Positions 37,798-47,911 of a stretch of 64,000 nucleotides of DNA are shown one piece after another (position 1 is the stretch's first letter; every line of letters starts with the position of its first letter). Made by a program: the position numbers and the translations under genes. The stretch comes from Microbacterium sp. M28 (GTDB lineage Bacteria > Actinomycetota > Actinomycetes > Actinomycetales > Microbacteriaceae), in assembly GCF_025836995.1 (NCBI RefSeq), contig NZ_CP107546.1, positions 1,612,001 to 1,676,000 on the forward strand, read 5' to 3'. The notes under the pieces were generated by a model. That model did not search any database. It was not told where the DNA came from and worked only from the letters and a program-made list of their open reading frames with translations.

Positions 37798-40700
37798 GTG
37801 TACTTCCAGCCTCCCTACGGCGCCTCCGGCGCCTACCCCCCGAAGCAGGGGATGTACAACCCGGCGTTCGAGAAGGACGCCTGTGGCCTTGCCATGGTCG
37901 CCACGCTCCGCGGCACGCCAGGTCATGACATCATCCAGCAGGCGCTCGAAGCCCTGCGCAACCTGGAGCACCGCGGCGCGATCGGCTCGGATGCGGGCAC
38001 CGGAGATGGCGCAGGCATCCTGACCCAGATGCCCGACGAGTTCCTCCGCGCTGTGTCAGGGTTCGAACTTCCCGCGGCCGGCGAATACGCCGTCGGCCTC
38101 GCCTTCCTCCCGCTGCACGCGGGGGAGCGGCGCACGCAGAAGGCCGGCGTCGAGCGGATCGCCCGAGAAGAGGGCCTGACCGTCCTCGGATGGCGCGTCG
38201 TCCCGACGGCCAACGAGCACCTCGGCAAGCTCGCCGACGAGGCGCGCCCCGCCTTCGAGCAGCTCTTCGTCGCGCGCCCTGCGCACGGCGACGCCCCCGC
38301 GCTCTCCGGCATCGCGCTCGACCGCGTCGCCTACCGGCTGCGCAAGCGCGCCGGTCACGAGCTCGGCGCCTACTTCGTCTCGCTCTCCAGCCGCACGCTC
38401 GGCTACAAGGGCATGGTGACGACGCTCCAGCTCGAGCCGTTCTACCCCGATCTCCAGGATGAGCGCTTCGCCAGCGAACTCGCCGTGGTGCACTCGCGGT
38501 ACTCGACCAACACGTTCCCGTCGTGGCCGCTCGCGCAGCCGCTGCGGATGCTCGCCCACAACGGCGAGATCAACACCGTCGGCGGCAACCGGAACTGGAT
38601 GCGCGCCCGCCAGTCGCAGCTCGAATCCGAGCTCCTCGGCGACATCCGCCCGCTGCTGCCGATCTGCACGGACGGCGCGAGCGACTCGGCCTCCTTCGAC
38701 GAGGTCCTCGAACTGCTCACGCTCACCGGCCGGAGCCTCCCGCACGCCATCCTGATGATGGTGCCGGAGGCCTACGAGAAGCAGACGGACATCTCTCCCG
38801 AGCTGCGCGCGTTCTACGAGTACCACTCGAACCAGATGGAGCCGTGGGACGGCCCTGCCGCCCTCATCTTCACCGACGGCACGCTCGTCGGCGCGACGCT
38901 CGACCGCAACGGTCTTCGTCCCGGCCGCTGGACCGAGACGACGGACGGACTCGTCGTCATCGGCTCCGAGACCGGAGTGCTCGAGTTCGAGCCGGAGCGC
39001 ATCAAGCGCCGTGGTCGCCTGCAGCCGGGCAAGATGTTCGTCGTCGACACGGCCGCCGGCCGCATCGTCGAGGATGCCGAGATCAAGCAGCAGCTGGCCA
39101 CGCTGCACCCGTGGCAGAAATGGCTCGATGAGGGATCGGTCCGCCTGGCCGACCTGCCGGAGCGCGAGCACATCGTGCACCCGCCGGCATCCATCACCCG
39201 GCGCCAGCGCACCTTCGGCTACACCGAGGAAGAGGTGCGCATCCTCCTGACGCCCATGGGCCAGAACGGCGTCGAGCCGCTCGGAGCCATGGGATCCGAC
39301 ACGCCGATCGCCGTGCTGAGCGAGCGCCCCCGTCTGCTGTTCGACTACTTCACTCAGCAGTTCGCCCAGGTGACCAACCCGCCGCTGGACTCGATCCGCG
39401 AAGAGGTCGTCACGAGCCTGAAGCTGGGCCTGGGGCCGGAGCGCAACCTGCTCAGCTGGGGTCCGGAGCACGCGCACACCGTCACGCTCGACTTCCCGGT
39501 CATCGACAACGACGAGCTCGCGAAGATCCGCCACATCGACAAGGCCATGCCGGCCCGCCGCTCGGTGACGATCCGGGGGCTGTACCACTTCGACGCCGGA
39601 CCGCAGTCGCTGCCCGACCGCATCGAGGAGATGTGCGCCGAGGTCGACGCCGCGATCGCCGACGGCGCCGAGTTCCTGATCCTCTCGGATCGCGACTCGA
39701 ACAAGGACCTCGTCCCGATCCCTTCGCTGCTGATGGTCTCCGCGATCCACCACCACCTGATCCGGCGCGAGAACCGCATGAAGGTGGGACTCATCGTCGA
39801 AGCGGGCGACGTCCGCGAGGTGCACCACGTCGCGACGCTGATCGGCTATGGGGCGTCAGCAGTCAACCCGTACCTCGCGATGGAGACGGTCGAGCATCTC
39901 GTCCGCACCGGCTTCATCACGGGTGTCACGCCGGAGAAGGCCGTCCGCAACCTGATCTACGCGCTCGGCAAGGGCGTGCTGAAGATCATGTCGAAGATGG
40001 GCATCTCCACGGTGTCCTCGTACGCGGGCGCCCAGGTGTTCGAGGCCGTCGGCCTCAGCCAGGAGTTCATCGACGCGTACTTCACCGGCACGGAGACCAA
40101 ACTCGGCGGCATCGGCATCGACGAGGTCTACACCGAGAACCAGGCCCGCCACGACTACGCCTACCCGGAGGACGCCGCCGCACGTGCACACGAGCGGCTG
40201 TGGACCGGCGGCGAGTACCAGTGGCGTCGGGACGGGTCGCCGCACCTGTTCAACCCGGAGACCGTCTTCCGGCTGCAGCACTCGACCCGCACCCGCCGGT
40301 ACGACATCTTCCGCGAGTACACCAAGCTCGTCGACGACCAGGCCGCCGAGCTGAAGACGCTGCGCGGGTTGTTCTCGCTGCGCACCGGCCAGCGCACCCC
40401 GGTGCCGCTGGACGATGTCGAGCCCGTGAGCGCGATCGTCAAGCGGTTCTCGACCGGAGCCATGAGCTACGGCTCGATCTCCCGTGAGGCGCACGAGACG
40501 CTCGCCATCGCGATGAACCGCATCGGCGGCAAGTCCAACACGGGCGAGGGCGGCGAGGAACCGGATCGTCTGCTCGACCCGGAGCGCCGAAGCGCGATCA
40601 AGCAGGTCGCCTCCGGACGTTTCGGCGTGACCAGCCAGTACCTCACCGAGGCGGAGGACATCCAGATCAAGCTCGCACAGGGCGCCAAGCCCGGCGAGGG

Positions 40701-42372
40701 CGGTCAGCTGCCTCCTGGCAAGGTGTACCCGTGGGTCGCCCGCACCCGTCACGCGACCGCCGGCGTCGGCCTCATCTCGCCGCCGCCGCACCACGACATC
40801 TACTCGATCGAGGACCTCAAGCAGCTGATCTTCGATCTCAAGCGCGCCAACCCGGATGCCCGCATCCACACCAAGCTCGTCAGCCAGTCCGGCATCGGCG
40901 CGGTGTCTGCGGGTGTCGCCAAGGCGCTCAGCGACGTCATCCTCGTCTCCGGACACGACGGCGGCACCGGAGCGAGTCCGCTGAACTCGCTCAAGCACGC
41001 CGGAACCCCGTGGGAGCTCGGCCTCGCCGAGACGCAGCAGACGCTCATGCTCAACGGCATGCGCGACCGCGTCGTCGTTCAGGTGGACGGTCAGCTCAAG
41101 ACCGGACGCGACGTCGTCATCGGCGCCCTGCTCGGCGCAGAGGAGTTCGGGTTCGCCACGGCCCCGCTCGTCGTGAGCGGATGCATCATGATGCGCGTCT
41201 GCCACCTCGACACCTGCCCTGTGGGTGTCGCGACGCAGAACCCGGTGCTGCGCGAGCGCTTCACGGGCAAGCCGGAGTTCGTCGTGAACTTCATGGAGTT
41301 CATCGCGGAGGAGGTGCGCGAGATCCTCGCCGAGCTCGGCTTCCGTTCGCTCGACGAGATCATCGGACGCAGCGACCTCATCGAGGCCGACGCGGCGATC
41401 GAGCACTGGAAGGCGGACGGCCTCGACCTGTCGCCGATCCTCGAGGGACCGGTGTTCCCGGCATCCGAGCCCCGCCGCAGCGGCCGGGAGCAGGACCACG
41501 AATTGGACGCGCACTTCGACGTCCAGCTCATCGAGATGGCTCAGGAAGCGCTCGAGGACGGCTCGCCCGTGCTCATCGAGCTGCCGATCCGCAACACGGA
41601 ACGCGCCGTCGGGACGATGCTCGGTCACGAGGTCACGACGCGCTACGGTGCCGCAGGGCTCGCCAGGGAGACGATCGACGTCACACTCACGGGAACGGCG
41701 GGGCAGTCGCTCGGCGCGTTCATGCCGGCCGGCATCGCGCTGCGTCTCGAGGGCGACGCGAACGACTACGTCGGCAAGGGCCTGTCCGGTGGCGACATCA
41801 CGATCCGTCCGCCGCGCGGCGCGACCATCGTGCCTCAGGAGAACGTCATCGCGGGCAACGTCATCGGCTACGGCGCCACGAGCGGGACGATCTTCATCTC
41901 GGGCGTGGTCGGCGAGCGATTCCTGGTGCGCAACTCCGGGGCGACAGCGGTCGTCGAAGGCGTGGGAGACCATGCGCTGGAGTACATGACCGGCGGTCTC
42001 GCCGTCATCCTCGGCGCGACGGGTCGCAACCTCGGCGCCGGTATGTCCGGTGGCATCGCGTACGTCCATGCACTCCGAACGGACAAGGTCAACGCCCAGT
42101 CCCTGGACAGCGGCGAACTGCGTCTGGAGCAGCTCGACCGCGCCGATCTCGAGGTGCTGAGGAGTCTTCTCACCGAGCACGTCGAGCGCACGGCATCCCC
42201 CCTGGCGGCAGAGATGCTCGCCGATTTCGACACCGTGGCGACCGAGTTCGTCAAGGTGCTTCCGCGCGACTTCGCCGCGGTTCAGAACATGCGCCAGGAG
42301 GCGGAGCAGGCCGGGCTCGACCCGGACGGCGACGTCATCTGGAACCGGATCCTGGAGGTGACCGGTGGCTGA
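37798..42372 (+). CDS. gltB: Glutamate synthase (NADPH) large subunit
   Basis: Transfers the glutamine amide to 2-oxoglutarate. The 1524-residue protein has a class II glutamine amidotransferase domain whose nucleophile is C29, so a ~28-residue propeptide must be removed. The central and FMN-binding synthase domains follow, with [22 protein letters not shown] and [12 protein letters not shown]. The [3Fe-4S] ligands are in [15 protein letters not shown], and the C-terminal glycine-rich GXGXG beta-helix domain completes it. The start is GTG 37798, with GAGG upstream. It overlaps gltD by 8 nt. Ammonia assimilation by GS-GOGAT fits the nitrate genes at 7.3-12.5 kb. Confidence 0.98.
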   Translation: MYFQPPYGASGAYPPKQGMYNPAFEKDACGLAMVATLRGTPGHDIIQQALEALRNLEHRGAIGSDAGTGDGAGILTQMPDEFLRAVSGFELPAAGEYAVGLAFLPLHAGERRTQKAGVERIAREEGLTVLGWRVVPTANEHLGKLADEARPAFEQLFVARPAHGDAPALSGIALDRVAYRLRKRAGHELGAYFVSLSSRTLGYKGMVTTLQLEPFYPDLQDERFASELAVVHSRYSTNTFPSWPLAQPLRMLAHNGEINTVGGNRNWMRARQSQLESELLGDIRPLLPICTDGASDSASFDEVLELLTLTGRSLPHAILMMVPEAYEKQTDISPELRAFYEYHSNQMEPWDGPAALIFTDGTLVGATLDRNGLRPGRWTETTDGLVVIGSETGVLEFEPERIKRRGRLQPGKMFVVDTAAGRIVEDAEIKQQLATLHPWQKWLDEGSVRLADLPEREHIVHPPASITRRQRTFGYTEEEVRILLTPMGQNGVEPLGAMGSDTPIAVLSERPRLLFDYFTQQFAQVTNPPLDSIREEVVTSLKLGLGPERNLLSWGPEHAHTVTLDFPVIDNDELAKIRHIDKAMPARRSVTIRGLYHFDAGPQSLPDRIEEMCAEVDAAIADGAEFLILSDRDSNKDLVPIPSLLMVSAIHHHLIRRENRMKVGLIVEAGDVREVHHVATLIGYGASAVNPYLAMETVEHLVRTGFITGVTPEKAVRNLIYALGKGVLKIMSKMGISTVSSYAGAQVFEAVGLSQEFIDAYFTGTETKLGGIGIDEVYTENQARHDYAYPEDAAARAHERLWTGGEYQWRRDGSPHLFNPETVFRLQHSTRTRRYDIFREYTKLVDDQAAELKTLRGLFSLRTGQRTPVPLDDVEPVSAIVKRFSTGAMSYGSISREAHETLAIAMNRIGGKSNTGEGGEEPDRLLDPERRSAIKQVASGRFGVTSQYLTEAEDIQIKLAQGAKPGEGGQLPPGKVYPWVARTRHATAGVGLISPPPHHDIYSIEDLKQLIFDLKRANPDARIHTKLVSQSGIGAVSAGVAKALSDVILVSGHDGGTGASPLNSLKHAGTPWELGLAETQQTLMLNGMRDRVVVQVDGQLKTGRDVVIGALLGAEEFGFATAPLVVSGCIMMRVCHLDTCPVGVATQNPVLRERFTGKPEFVVNFMEFIAEEVREILAELGFRSLDEIIGRSDLIEADAAIEHWKADGLDLSPILEGPVFPASEPRRSGREQDHELDAHFDVQLIEMAQEALEDGSPVLIELPIRNTERAVGTMLGHEVTTRYGAAGLARETIDVTLTGTAGQSLGAFMPAGIALRLEGDANDYVGKGLSGGDITIRPPRGATIVPQENVIAGNVIGYGATSGTIFISGVVGERFLVRNSGATAVVEGVGDHALEYMTGGLAVILGATGRNLGAGMSGGIAYVHALRTDKVNAQSLDSGELRLEQLDRADLEVLRSLLTEHVERTASPLAAEMLADFDTVATEFVKVLPRDFAAVQNMRQEAEQAGLDPDGDVIWNRILEVTGG

Positions 42373-43831
42373 CCCCAAGGGCTTTCTGAAGGTGACGGAG
42401 CGCGAGCTGCCTGCTCGTCGCCCCGTCCCGGTGCGGATCATGGACTGGAAAGAGGTCTATGAACCCGGTGACCAGGCGGTGCTGCGTCGTCAGGCCGGAC
42501 GCTGCATGGACTGCGGCGTTCCGTTCTGCCATTCCGGATGCCCGCTGGGCAACCTGATCCCTGAGTGGAACGACCTCACCTGGCGCGGCGAGGGGCGCGC
42601 GGCCATCGAGCGCCTGCACGCGACCAACAACTTCCCGGAGTTCACGGGGCGGCTGTGCCCCGCGCCCTGCGAGAGCTCGTGCGTGCTGGGCATCAACCAG
42701 CCGGCGGTCACGATCAAGCAGGTCGAGGTCTCGATCATCGATGAGGCGTTCTCGCACGGCTGGGTCGAGGCGGAGCCGCCGGAGCGCCTGACCGGCAAGA
42801 CGGTCGCCGTCGTCGGCTCCGGGCCCGCGGGTCTCGCCGCCGCTCAGCAGCTGACGCGCGCCGGCCACACCGTCGCCGTGTTCGAGCGCGACGACCGCAT
42901 CGGCGGCCTGCTGCGCTACGGCATCCCGGACTTCAAGATGGAGAAGAGCCACATCGAGGCTCGTCTTCGTCAGATGCAGGAGGAGGGCACGCGTTTCCGC
43001 GCCGGCGTCGAGATCGGCAAGGACATCAGCTGGGCCGATCTGCGGGCCCGTTACGACGCGGTCGTCATCGCGACCGGTGCCACCGTCCCGCGCGACCTGG
43101 CGATCCCCGGCCGCGACCTGGACGGCGTGCACTTCGCGATGGAGTACCTCGTCGAGTCGAACCACGTGGTCGCCGGAGACAAGGTCCCGAACCAGATCAC
43201 CGCCGAGGGCAAGCACGTCATCGTGATCGGTGGCGGCGACACCGGTGCCGACTGCATCGGTACGGCCCACCGTCAGGGGGCGCTCAGCGTCACGAACCTC
43301 GCGATCGGCCGCCAGCCCGGTGACGCCCGGCCCGACCACCAGCCATGGCCGATGATGCCGACGCTCTTCGAAGTGTCGTCCGCGCACGAGGAGGGCGGCG
43401 AGCGGGTGTACCTCGCATCGACCGTCGAGTTCCTCTCGAACGACGCGGGCGAGGTGCGCGCGCTGCGTGTCGCCGAGACCGAGTACGTCGACGGCCGTCG
43501 CGTGCCCAAGAGCGGCACCGAGCGCGAGATCCCGGCGGACCTCGTCCTGATCGCGATGGGCTTCACCGGCCCTGAGCAGGACGGCTACACCGACGAGACG
43601 CGCCCGCAGGTGACCGACCGAGGCGCATTCCGGCGCGATGACTCGTACGAGTCGACGATCCCGGGCGTGTTCGTGGCCGGTGACGCCGGGCGAGGACAGT
43701 CGCTCATCGTCTGGGCGATCGCGGAGGGACGCGCCGCCGCGGCGAGCGTCGACCGCTTCCTGATGGGCGAGACGGTGCTGCCTGCACCGGTGCGTCCGAC
43801 GGATGTCGCGATCGGCCTGCAGCCCGCGTAG
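42365..43831 (+). CDS. gltD: Glutamate synthase (NADPH) small subunit
   Basis: NADPH-dehydrogenase partner of GltB that passes electrons through FAD and [4Fe-4S] clusters. The 488-residue protein has N-terminal cysteine clusters [17 protein letters not shown] and CPAPCESSC, an FAD fold [17 protein letters not shown], an NADPH fold [14 protein letters not shown] and the FAD signature [19 protein letters not shown]. The GTG at 42365 overlaps gltB by 8 nt. Confidence 0.98.
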   Translation: MADPKGFLKVTERELPARRPVPVRIMDWKEVYEPGDQAVLRRQAGRCMDCGVPFCHSGCPLGNLIPEWNDLTWRGEGRAAIERLHATNNFPEFTGRLCPAPCESSCVLGINQPAVTIKQVEVSIIDEAFSHGWVEAEPPERLTGKTVAVVGSGPAGLAAAQQLTRAGHTVAVFERDDRIGGLLRYGIPDFKMEKSHIEARLRQMQEEGTRFRAGVEIGKDISWADLRARYDAVVIATGATVPRDLAIPGRDLDGVHFAMEYLVESNHVVAGDKVPNQITAEGKHVIVIGGGDTGADCIGTAHRQGALSVTNLAIGRQPGDARPDHQPWPMMPTLFEVSSAHEEGGERVYLASTVEFLSNDAGEVRALRVAETEYVDGRRVPKSGTEREIPADLVLIAMGFTGPEQDGYTDETRPQVTDRGAFRRDDSYESTIPGVFVAGDAGRGQSLIVWAIAEGRAAAASVDRFLMGETVLPAPVRPTDVAIGLQPA

Positions 43832-43868
43832 GCTGACTGCGGCACCGTCGCCAGTTCTATTCCTCTTC

Positions 43869-43874
43869 TACCCT
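43869..43874 (+). promoter_or_regulatory. Possible -10 element for pyk
   Basis: TACCCT lies 11 nt before the TTG start of pyk. Only a weak GGAGA (43875-43879) separates them. Confidence 0.3.
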
Positions 43875-43885
43875 GGAGACTTCTG

Positions 43886-45337
43886 TTGAGACGCGCGAAA
43901 ATCGTCGCCACCCTCGGCCCCGCAACCAGTTCCTATGAGAACGTGCGGGCCATCATCGAAGCCGGAGTGGACGTCGCCCGACTGAACCTCAGCCACGGCG
44001 ACTACTCCGTTCACGACGCCAACTACGCCAACGTCCGTCGCGCAGCCGACGACGCCGGCAAGGCGGTGGCCGTGCTCGTCGACCTGCAGGGTCCGAAGAT
44101 CCGCCTCGGCAAGTTCGAGGCCGGCCCCTACCACCTCGAGGTCGGTGACATCTTCAAGATCACCACCGAGGAGATCATCGGAAACCGCGAGATCTGCGGG
44201 ACCACGTTCAAGGGCCTGCCCCAGGACGTCAAGCCCGGTGACTTCCTCCTCATCGACGACGGCAAGGTCCGCGTCGAGGTCGTCGAGACCGATGGAACCG
44301 TCGTCACGACCAAGGTGATCGTCGCCGGCCCGGTGTCCAACAACAAGGGCATCAACCTGCCGGGTGTCGCCGTCAACGTCCCCGCGCTGAGCGAGAAGGA
44401 CGAGGCGGATCTGCGCTGGGGTCTGAAGATCGGTGCCGACCTCATCGCGCTGTCCTTCGTCCGCAACGCTTCGGATGTCGTCCGCGTGCACGAGATCATG
44501 GCGGAGGAGGGCGTGCGCGTCCCCGTCATCGCCAAGATCGAGAAGCCGCAGGCCGTCGACGCGCTCGAGGGCATCGTCGACGCGTTCGACGGCATCATGG
44601 TCGCGCGTGGCGACCTGGGTGTCGAGCTGCCGCTGGAGGCGGTGCCGATCGTGCAGAAGCGCGCGGTCGAGCTGGCCCGCCGCAACGCGAAGCCCGTCAT
44701 CGTCGCGACGCAGATGCTCGAGTCGATGATCTCCAGCCCTGTGCCGACGCGTGCCGAGACGAGCGACGTCGCCAACGCCGTCCTCGACGGTGCGGATGCC
44801 GTGATGCTGTCCGGTGAGACCAGCGTCGGTGAGTACCCCATCGTCGTGGTCGAGACCATGGCACGCATCATCGCGTCGACCGAGGAGCACGGCCTGGAGC
44901 GCATCGCACCGCTCACGAACAAGCCGAAGACCCAGGGCGGAGCGATCACGCTCGCCGCGCTCGAGGTCGCCGAGTTCGTCGAAGCGAAGTACCTGTGCGT
45001 CTTCACGCAGTCGGGTGACTCGGCACGGCGCCTGTCTCGTCTGCGCTCGCGCATCCCGATGATCGCGTTCACGCCGGAGCCCGACATCCGTCGCCGCATG
45101 GCGCTGACGTGGGGCATCAGCTCGAACCTCGTCGATGTCGTCGAGCACACCGACATGATGTTCCTGCAGGTGGACGACTACCTGCTGAAGAACGGTCTCG
45201 CCGCCGAAGGCGACAAGGTCGTCGTGATCTCCGGATCCCCTCCAGGGATCGTCGGCTCGACGAACGACATCCGCGTCCACAAGGTCGGGGATGCCGTCGG
45301 CGGCGCCGCTCCGATCTACAAGGCCGCAGGGGCCTGA
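43886..45337 (+). CDS. pyk: Pyruvate kinase
   Basis: Makes pyruvate and ATP from phosphoenolpyruvate, the last step of glycolysis. The 483-residue protein has KIVATLGPATSSYE, ARLNLSHGD, the catalytic IAKIEKPQAVDAL with the active lysine, MVARGDLGVELP and the ATQMLESM motif, followed by the C-terminal regulatory domain. The start codon is TTG at 43886 (reading RRAKIVATLGP), which aligns with the usual family N terminus; no ATG or GTG fits. A strong inverted repeat follows the stop. Confidence 0.97.
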   Translation: MRRAKIVATLGPATSSYENVRAIIEAGVDVARLNLSHGDYSVHDANYANVRRAADDAGKAVAVLVDLQGPKIRLGKFEAGPYHLEVGDIFKITTEEIIGNREICGTTFKGLPQDVKPGDFLLIDDGKVRVEVVETDGTVVTTKVIVAGPVSNNKGINLPGVAVNVPALSEKDEADLRWGLKIGADLIALSFVRNASDVVRVHEIMAEEGVRVPVIAKIEKPQAVDALEGIVDAFDGIMVARGDLGVELPLEAVPIVQKRAVELARRNAKPVIVATQMLESMISSPVPTRAETSDVANAVLDGADAVMLSGETSVGEYPIVVVETMARIIASTEEHGLERIAPLTNKPKTQGGAITLAALEVAEFVEAKYLCVFTQSGDSARRLSRLRSRIPMIAFTPEPDIRRRMALTWGISSNLVDVVEHTDMMFLQVDDYLLKNGLAAEGDKVVVISGSPPGIVGSTNDIRVHKVGDAVGGAAPIYKAAGA

Positions 45338-45345
45338 TGGACCTC

Positions 45346-45383
45346 GTCACAGGGCGCGGGATCACTACCCCGCGCCCTGTGAC
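45346..45383 (+). terminator. Perfect 15-bp hairpin after pyk
   Basis: Arms at 45346-45360 and 45369-45383 are perfect reverse complements (GTCACAGGGCGCGGG type) around an 8-nt loop. There is no U-tract, as is common in high-GC actinobacteria. It probably ends the gltB-gltD-pyk transcripts before the next gene at 45393. Confidence 0.65.
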
Positions 45384-45392
45384 GTATCGACG

Positions 45393-46058
45393 ATGACGTC
45401 CCTTCTTCGCAGGGCGTCGTGGTGGTTCCGCGACTACGTCTACGCCATCGCGTGGCAGGCTCGTGCCGCCGTCGATCGCACCGATCCGGCATCGTTCGAG
45501 AGCGGATCCAGGACGCCGATCGTGGTCCTTCCGGGCGTCTACGAGACCTGGCAGTTCCTGAGGCCGCTCGTCGAGGCGCTGCACGCACAGGGGCATCCCG
45601 TCCACGTCGTCCGGGCGCTGCACCGCAACCGCCGTCCGATCAGCGAGCTCGCCGAGGACGTCACGGTCTTCCTCGAGCAGTCCGAATTGCGGGACGTGAT
45701 CATCGTCGCGCACAGCAAGGGCGGTCTCGCCGGCAAGCTCGTCATGGTCGGTCGGGCGGGGGAACGGGTGCGCTCGATGCTGGCGATCGCCACTCCTTTC
45801 GGCGGGTCGCGCTATGCACGCATCATGCCGGTGCGCACGCTGCGGGCCTTCTCGCCGCTGGATCCGGGAATCATCGGACTCGCGCGCCAGCAGGAGGCGA
45901 ACAGCAGGATCGTGTCGATCTACGCGCGCTTCGATCCGCACATCCCCGAGGGCAGCGAACTGCCGGGGGCGAAGAACGTGCGCCTCGATGCCGGGGGCCA
46001 CTTCCGGATCCTCGCGCATCCGCGCGTCATCGCGGAGCTCGCCGTTCTCGCGGAGTGA
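45393..46058 (+). CDS. Lipase-like alpha/beta hydrolase
   Basis: A 221-residue alpha/beta hydrolase. The strand-turn-helix VVLPGVYETWQFLRPLVEALH gives the oxyanion region near residue 45. The nucleophile is the serine in VAHSKGGLAGKL (GxSxG-like, AHSKG), resembling triacylglycerol lipase and PGAP1-type proteins. A catalytic histidine is plausible in GGHFRILAHP near the C terminus. No signal peptide is obvious. ATG 45393 follows the pyk terminator; an in-frame start at 45291 would lie within pyk. The substrate is unknown. Confidence 0.75.
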   Translation: MTSLLRRASWWFRDYVYAIAWQARAAVDRTDPASFESGSRTPIVVLPGVYETWQFLRPLVEALHAQGHPVHVVRALHRNRRPISELAEDVTVFLEQSELRDVIIVAHSKGGLAGKLVMVGRAGERVRSMLAIATPFGGSRYARIMPVRTLRAFSPLDPGIIGLARQQEANSRIVSIYARFDPHIPEGSELPGAKNVRLDAGGHFRILAHPRVIAELAVLAE

Positions 46059-46087
46059 CGGTCGCCGCGGCGGATCTCATCCTTCGG

Positions 46088-46170
46088 TGCCGGCGGTGGG
46101 ACTCGAACCCACACGCCCTTTCGGACAAAGCATTTTGAGTGCTCCGCGTCTGCCATTCCGCCACGCCGGC
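46088..46170 (-). tRNA. tRNA-Leu (anticodon CAA)
   Basis: Read on the minus strand, the 7-bp acceptor GCCGGCG pairs with CGCCGGC, followed by discriminator A. The anticodon stem is GAGCA with UGCUU (one G-U pair) around the loop CUCAAAA, giving anticodon CAA for UUG codons. The long variable arm (GUCCGAAAGGGCG) marks a class II tRNA, and GGUUCGAGUCC is the T arm. CCA is not encoded. UUG is rare in this GC-rich genome, yet pyk starts with it. Length is 83 nt. Confidence 0.95.
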
Positions 46171-46258
46171 CCTGTATCGCGTCTACGACTGTAGCGCAGG
46201 ATCATGGACACTCCGCCCCGGCCGACACGCCGTCGACCGGACATCGCCTGCACTCCCG

Positions 46259-46264
46259 TAGAAT
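46259..46264 (+). promoter_or_regulatory. -10-like element, leaderless start of the ANTAR regulator
   Basis: TAGAAT ends 6 nt before the GTG at 46271. Confidence 0.5.
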
Positions 46265-46270
46265 GAACGG

Positions 46271-46885
46271 GTGACCGAAGAACAGGCTGAACAGTCCACG
46301 GCATCCGCTCCGCGACGCGTCGTCGTCGCCGAAGACGAATCGCTGATCCGTCTCGACATCGTCGAGATCCTGCGAGACAACGGATTCGACGTGGTCGGTG
46401 AGGCCGGAGACGGCGAGACCGCCGTCGCACTCGCGACCGAGCTGCGCCCCGACCTGGTCATCATGGACGTCAAGATGCCCCAGCTCGACGGCATCAGCGC
46501 CGCCGAGAAGCTGCACAAGGGCAACATCGCCCCGGTCGTCCTGCTGACCGCGTTCAGCCAGAAGGAACTCGTCGAGCGCGCGAGCGAGGCCGGCGCGCTG
46601 GCGTACGTCGTGAAGCCCTTCACGCCGAACGACCTGCTGCCGGCGATTGAGATCGCTCTCGCCCGCCACGAGCAGATCATCACGCTCGAGGCCGAGGTCG
46701 CCGACATGGTCGAGCGCTTCGAGACCCGCAAGCTCGTCGACCGCGCCAAGGGCCTGCTGAACGAGAAGATGGGCCTCTCCGAGCCCGAGGCGTTCCGCTG
46801 GATCCAGAAGGCGTCGATGGATCGTCGCCTCACCATGCAGGACGTCGCGAAGGCGATCATCGAGCAGCTCGCTCCCAAGAAGTGA
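46271..46885 (+). CDS. ANTAR-domain response regulator (PdtaR-like)
   Basis: A 204-residue two-component regulator whose output is RNA binding. The receiver domain has the acidic EDE pair near the N terminus, the phospho-acceptor aspartate in DLVIMDVKMP and the conserved lysine in YVVKPF. A coiled segment (LEAEVADMVERFETR) leads into the ANTAR domain with DRAKGLLNEKMGLSEPEAFRWIQKASMDRR. ANTAR proteins dimerise and antiterminate transcripts by binding twin hexaloop hairpins; mycobacterial PdtaR is the nearest known type. No histidine kinase gene is beside it. It overlaps the next gene by 4 nt. Confidence 0.93.
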   Translation: MTEEQAEQSTASAPRRVVVAEDESLIRLDIVEILRDNGFDVVGEAGDGETAVALATELRPDLVIMDVKMPQLDGISAAEKLHKGNIAPVVLLTAFSQKELVERASEAGALAYVVKPFTPNDLLPAIEIALARHEQIITLEAEVADMVERFETRKLVDRAKGLLNEKMGLSEPEAFRWIQKASMDRRLTMQDVAKAIIEQLAPKK

Positions 46886-47421
46886 CGTTCGACCTCGACG
46901 ACGGCATCCGCCTGCGTCTGGTCGAATCGGGGGATGCCGAGGTGTACGCCGCTGCATACGACGCCAACCGGGCGCACCTCGCGCGCTGGGACCCGGTGCG
47001 CGACGAGAGCTTCTACACCGTCGAATGGCATGAGGCGCTCATCGCGCAGCATCTCCGCGACCACGAGAGCGGCCGAGCCGCACGTTTCGTGATCGTCCAC
47101 GAGGACGGTCGGATGGTGGGCGTGGCGAACATCGCGAACGTCGTCCGCGGAGCGTTCCACAGTGCCGATCTCGGCTACTGGATCGACGCGTCGCTCGCCG
47201 GCCGCGGCATCATGACCCGCGTCGTGTCCGTGCTGATCGATCACGCCCGCACGGAGCTCGGGCTCCACCGTCTGCAGGCCGCGACGCTGCTCGACAACGC
47301 GGCGTCGCAGCGCGTGCTCGCGCGCAACGGCTTCGAGAGGATCGGCATCGCGCCGAAGTACCTGCGCATCGCGGGGGAGTGGCAGGACCACATCCTGTTC
47401 CAGCGGATCCTCTCCGACTGA
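46882..47421 (+). CDS. GNAT acetyltransferase, RimJ/RimL-like
   Basis: A 179-residue acetyltransferase with the RimJ/RimL pattern: RLRLVESGDAEVYAAAY at the N terminus, LGYWIDASLAGRGIMTRVV as the acetyl-CoA motif, and LHRLQAATLLDNAASQRVLARNGF, which is characteristic of enzymes acetylating ribosomal-protein or small-molecule amines. The exact target is not determinable. The GTG at 46882 overlaps the ANTAR regulator stop by 4 nt, so both are on one transcript. It converges on the thioesterase across a 22-nt gap with a small hairpin. Confidence 0.85.
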   Translation: MTFDLDDGIRLRLVESGDAEVYAAAYDANRAHLARWDPVRDESFYTVEWHEALIAQHLRDHESGRAARFVIVHEDGRMVGVANIANVVRGAFHSADLGYWIDASLAGRGIMTRVVSVLIDHARTELGLHRLQAATLLDNAASQRVLARNGFERIGIAPKYLRIAGEWQDHILFQRILSD

Positions 47422-47424
47422 GGC

Positions 47425-47439
47425 CGCCGCACCGCGGCG
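47425..47439. terminator. Short hairpin between convergent genes
   Basis: CGCCGC-ACC-GCGGCG is a perfect 6-bp stem with a 3-nt loop in the 22-nt gap between the converging GNAT and thioesterase genes. It may act on both strands. Confidence 0.4.
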
Positions 47440-47443
47440 CCCG

Positions 47444-47866
47444 TCAGGCCGGGAGATCCTTGATCATGTTGGTGATGCGGATCGTCGAGCACCGACGGCC
47501 CAGATCATCGGAGACGACGATCTCGTGCACCGTGATGCTGCGTCCGAGGTGCAGCGGCGTGCACACTCCGGTGACGACACCGGACGTGGCCGATCGCGTG
47601 TGCGTGGCGTTGATGTCCACGCCGACCGCGAGCTTGCCGGGACCGGCGTGGAGGTTCGCGGCCATCGAACCGAGCGACTCGCCGAGCACGACGTATGCGC
47701 CGCCGTGCACGAGGCCGACGGGCTGCGTGTTGCCTTCTACCGGCATGGTCGCGACAGCGCGCTCCACACCGAATTCGGTGAACTCGATGCCCATCTTCTC
47801 GGCCAGAGCGCCCATGCCGCGGGCGGTCGCCCACTCCAGGCCGTTCATCCGGATGCTGTCGCTCAC
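47444..47866 (-). CDS. Hotdog-fold acyl-CoA thioesterase (PaaI/MenI-type)
   Basis: A 140-residue single-hotdog thioesterase. The motif GNTQPVGLVHGGAYVVLGESLGS carries the H/N-x-G-G-x-x-x-x-x-x-E/D active-site pattern of PaaI, YdiI and MenI enzymes, with the glutamate in the GES helix. It would hydrolyse a thioester such as an aryl- or acyl-CoA; DHNA-CoA is one option for quinone synthesis but cannot be fixed from sequence. The GTG start at 47866 is preceded by a strong GAGGAGG ribosome binding site. It is divergent from polA, 45 nt apart. Confidence 0.86.
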   Translation of the reverse strand: MSDSIRMNGLEWATARGMGALAEKMGIEFTEFGVERAVATMPVEGNTQPVGLVHGGAYVVLGESLGSMAANLHAGPGKLAVGVDINATHTRSATSGVVTGVCTPLHLGRSITVHEIVVSDDLGRRCSTIRITNMIKDLPA

Positions 47867-47899
47867 CGATCCTCCTCAACGCATGTCTGTCGTCCTCGT

Positions 47900-47905
47900 T
47901 AGGCT
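47900..47905 (+). promoter_or_regulatory. -10-like element for polA (leaderless start)
   Basis: TAGGCT ends 6 nt before the polA GTG at 47912, without a ribosome binding site. Confidence 0.5.
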
Positions 47906-47911
47906 GACAGG

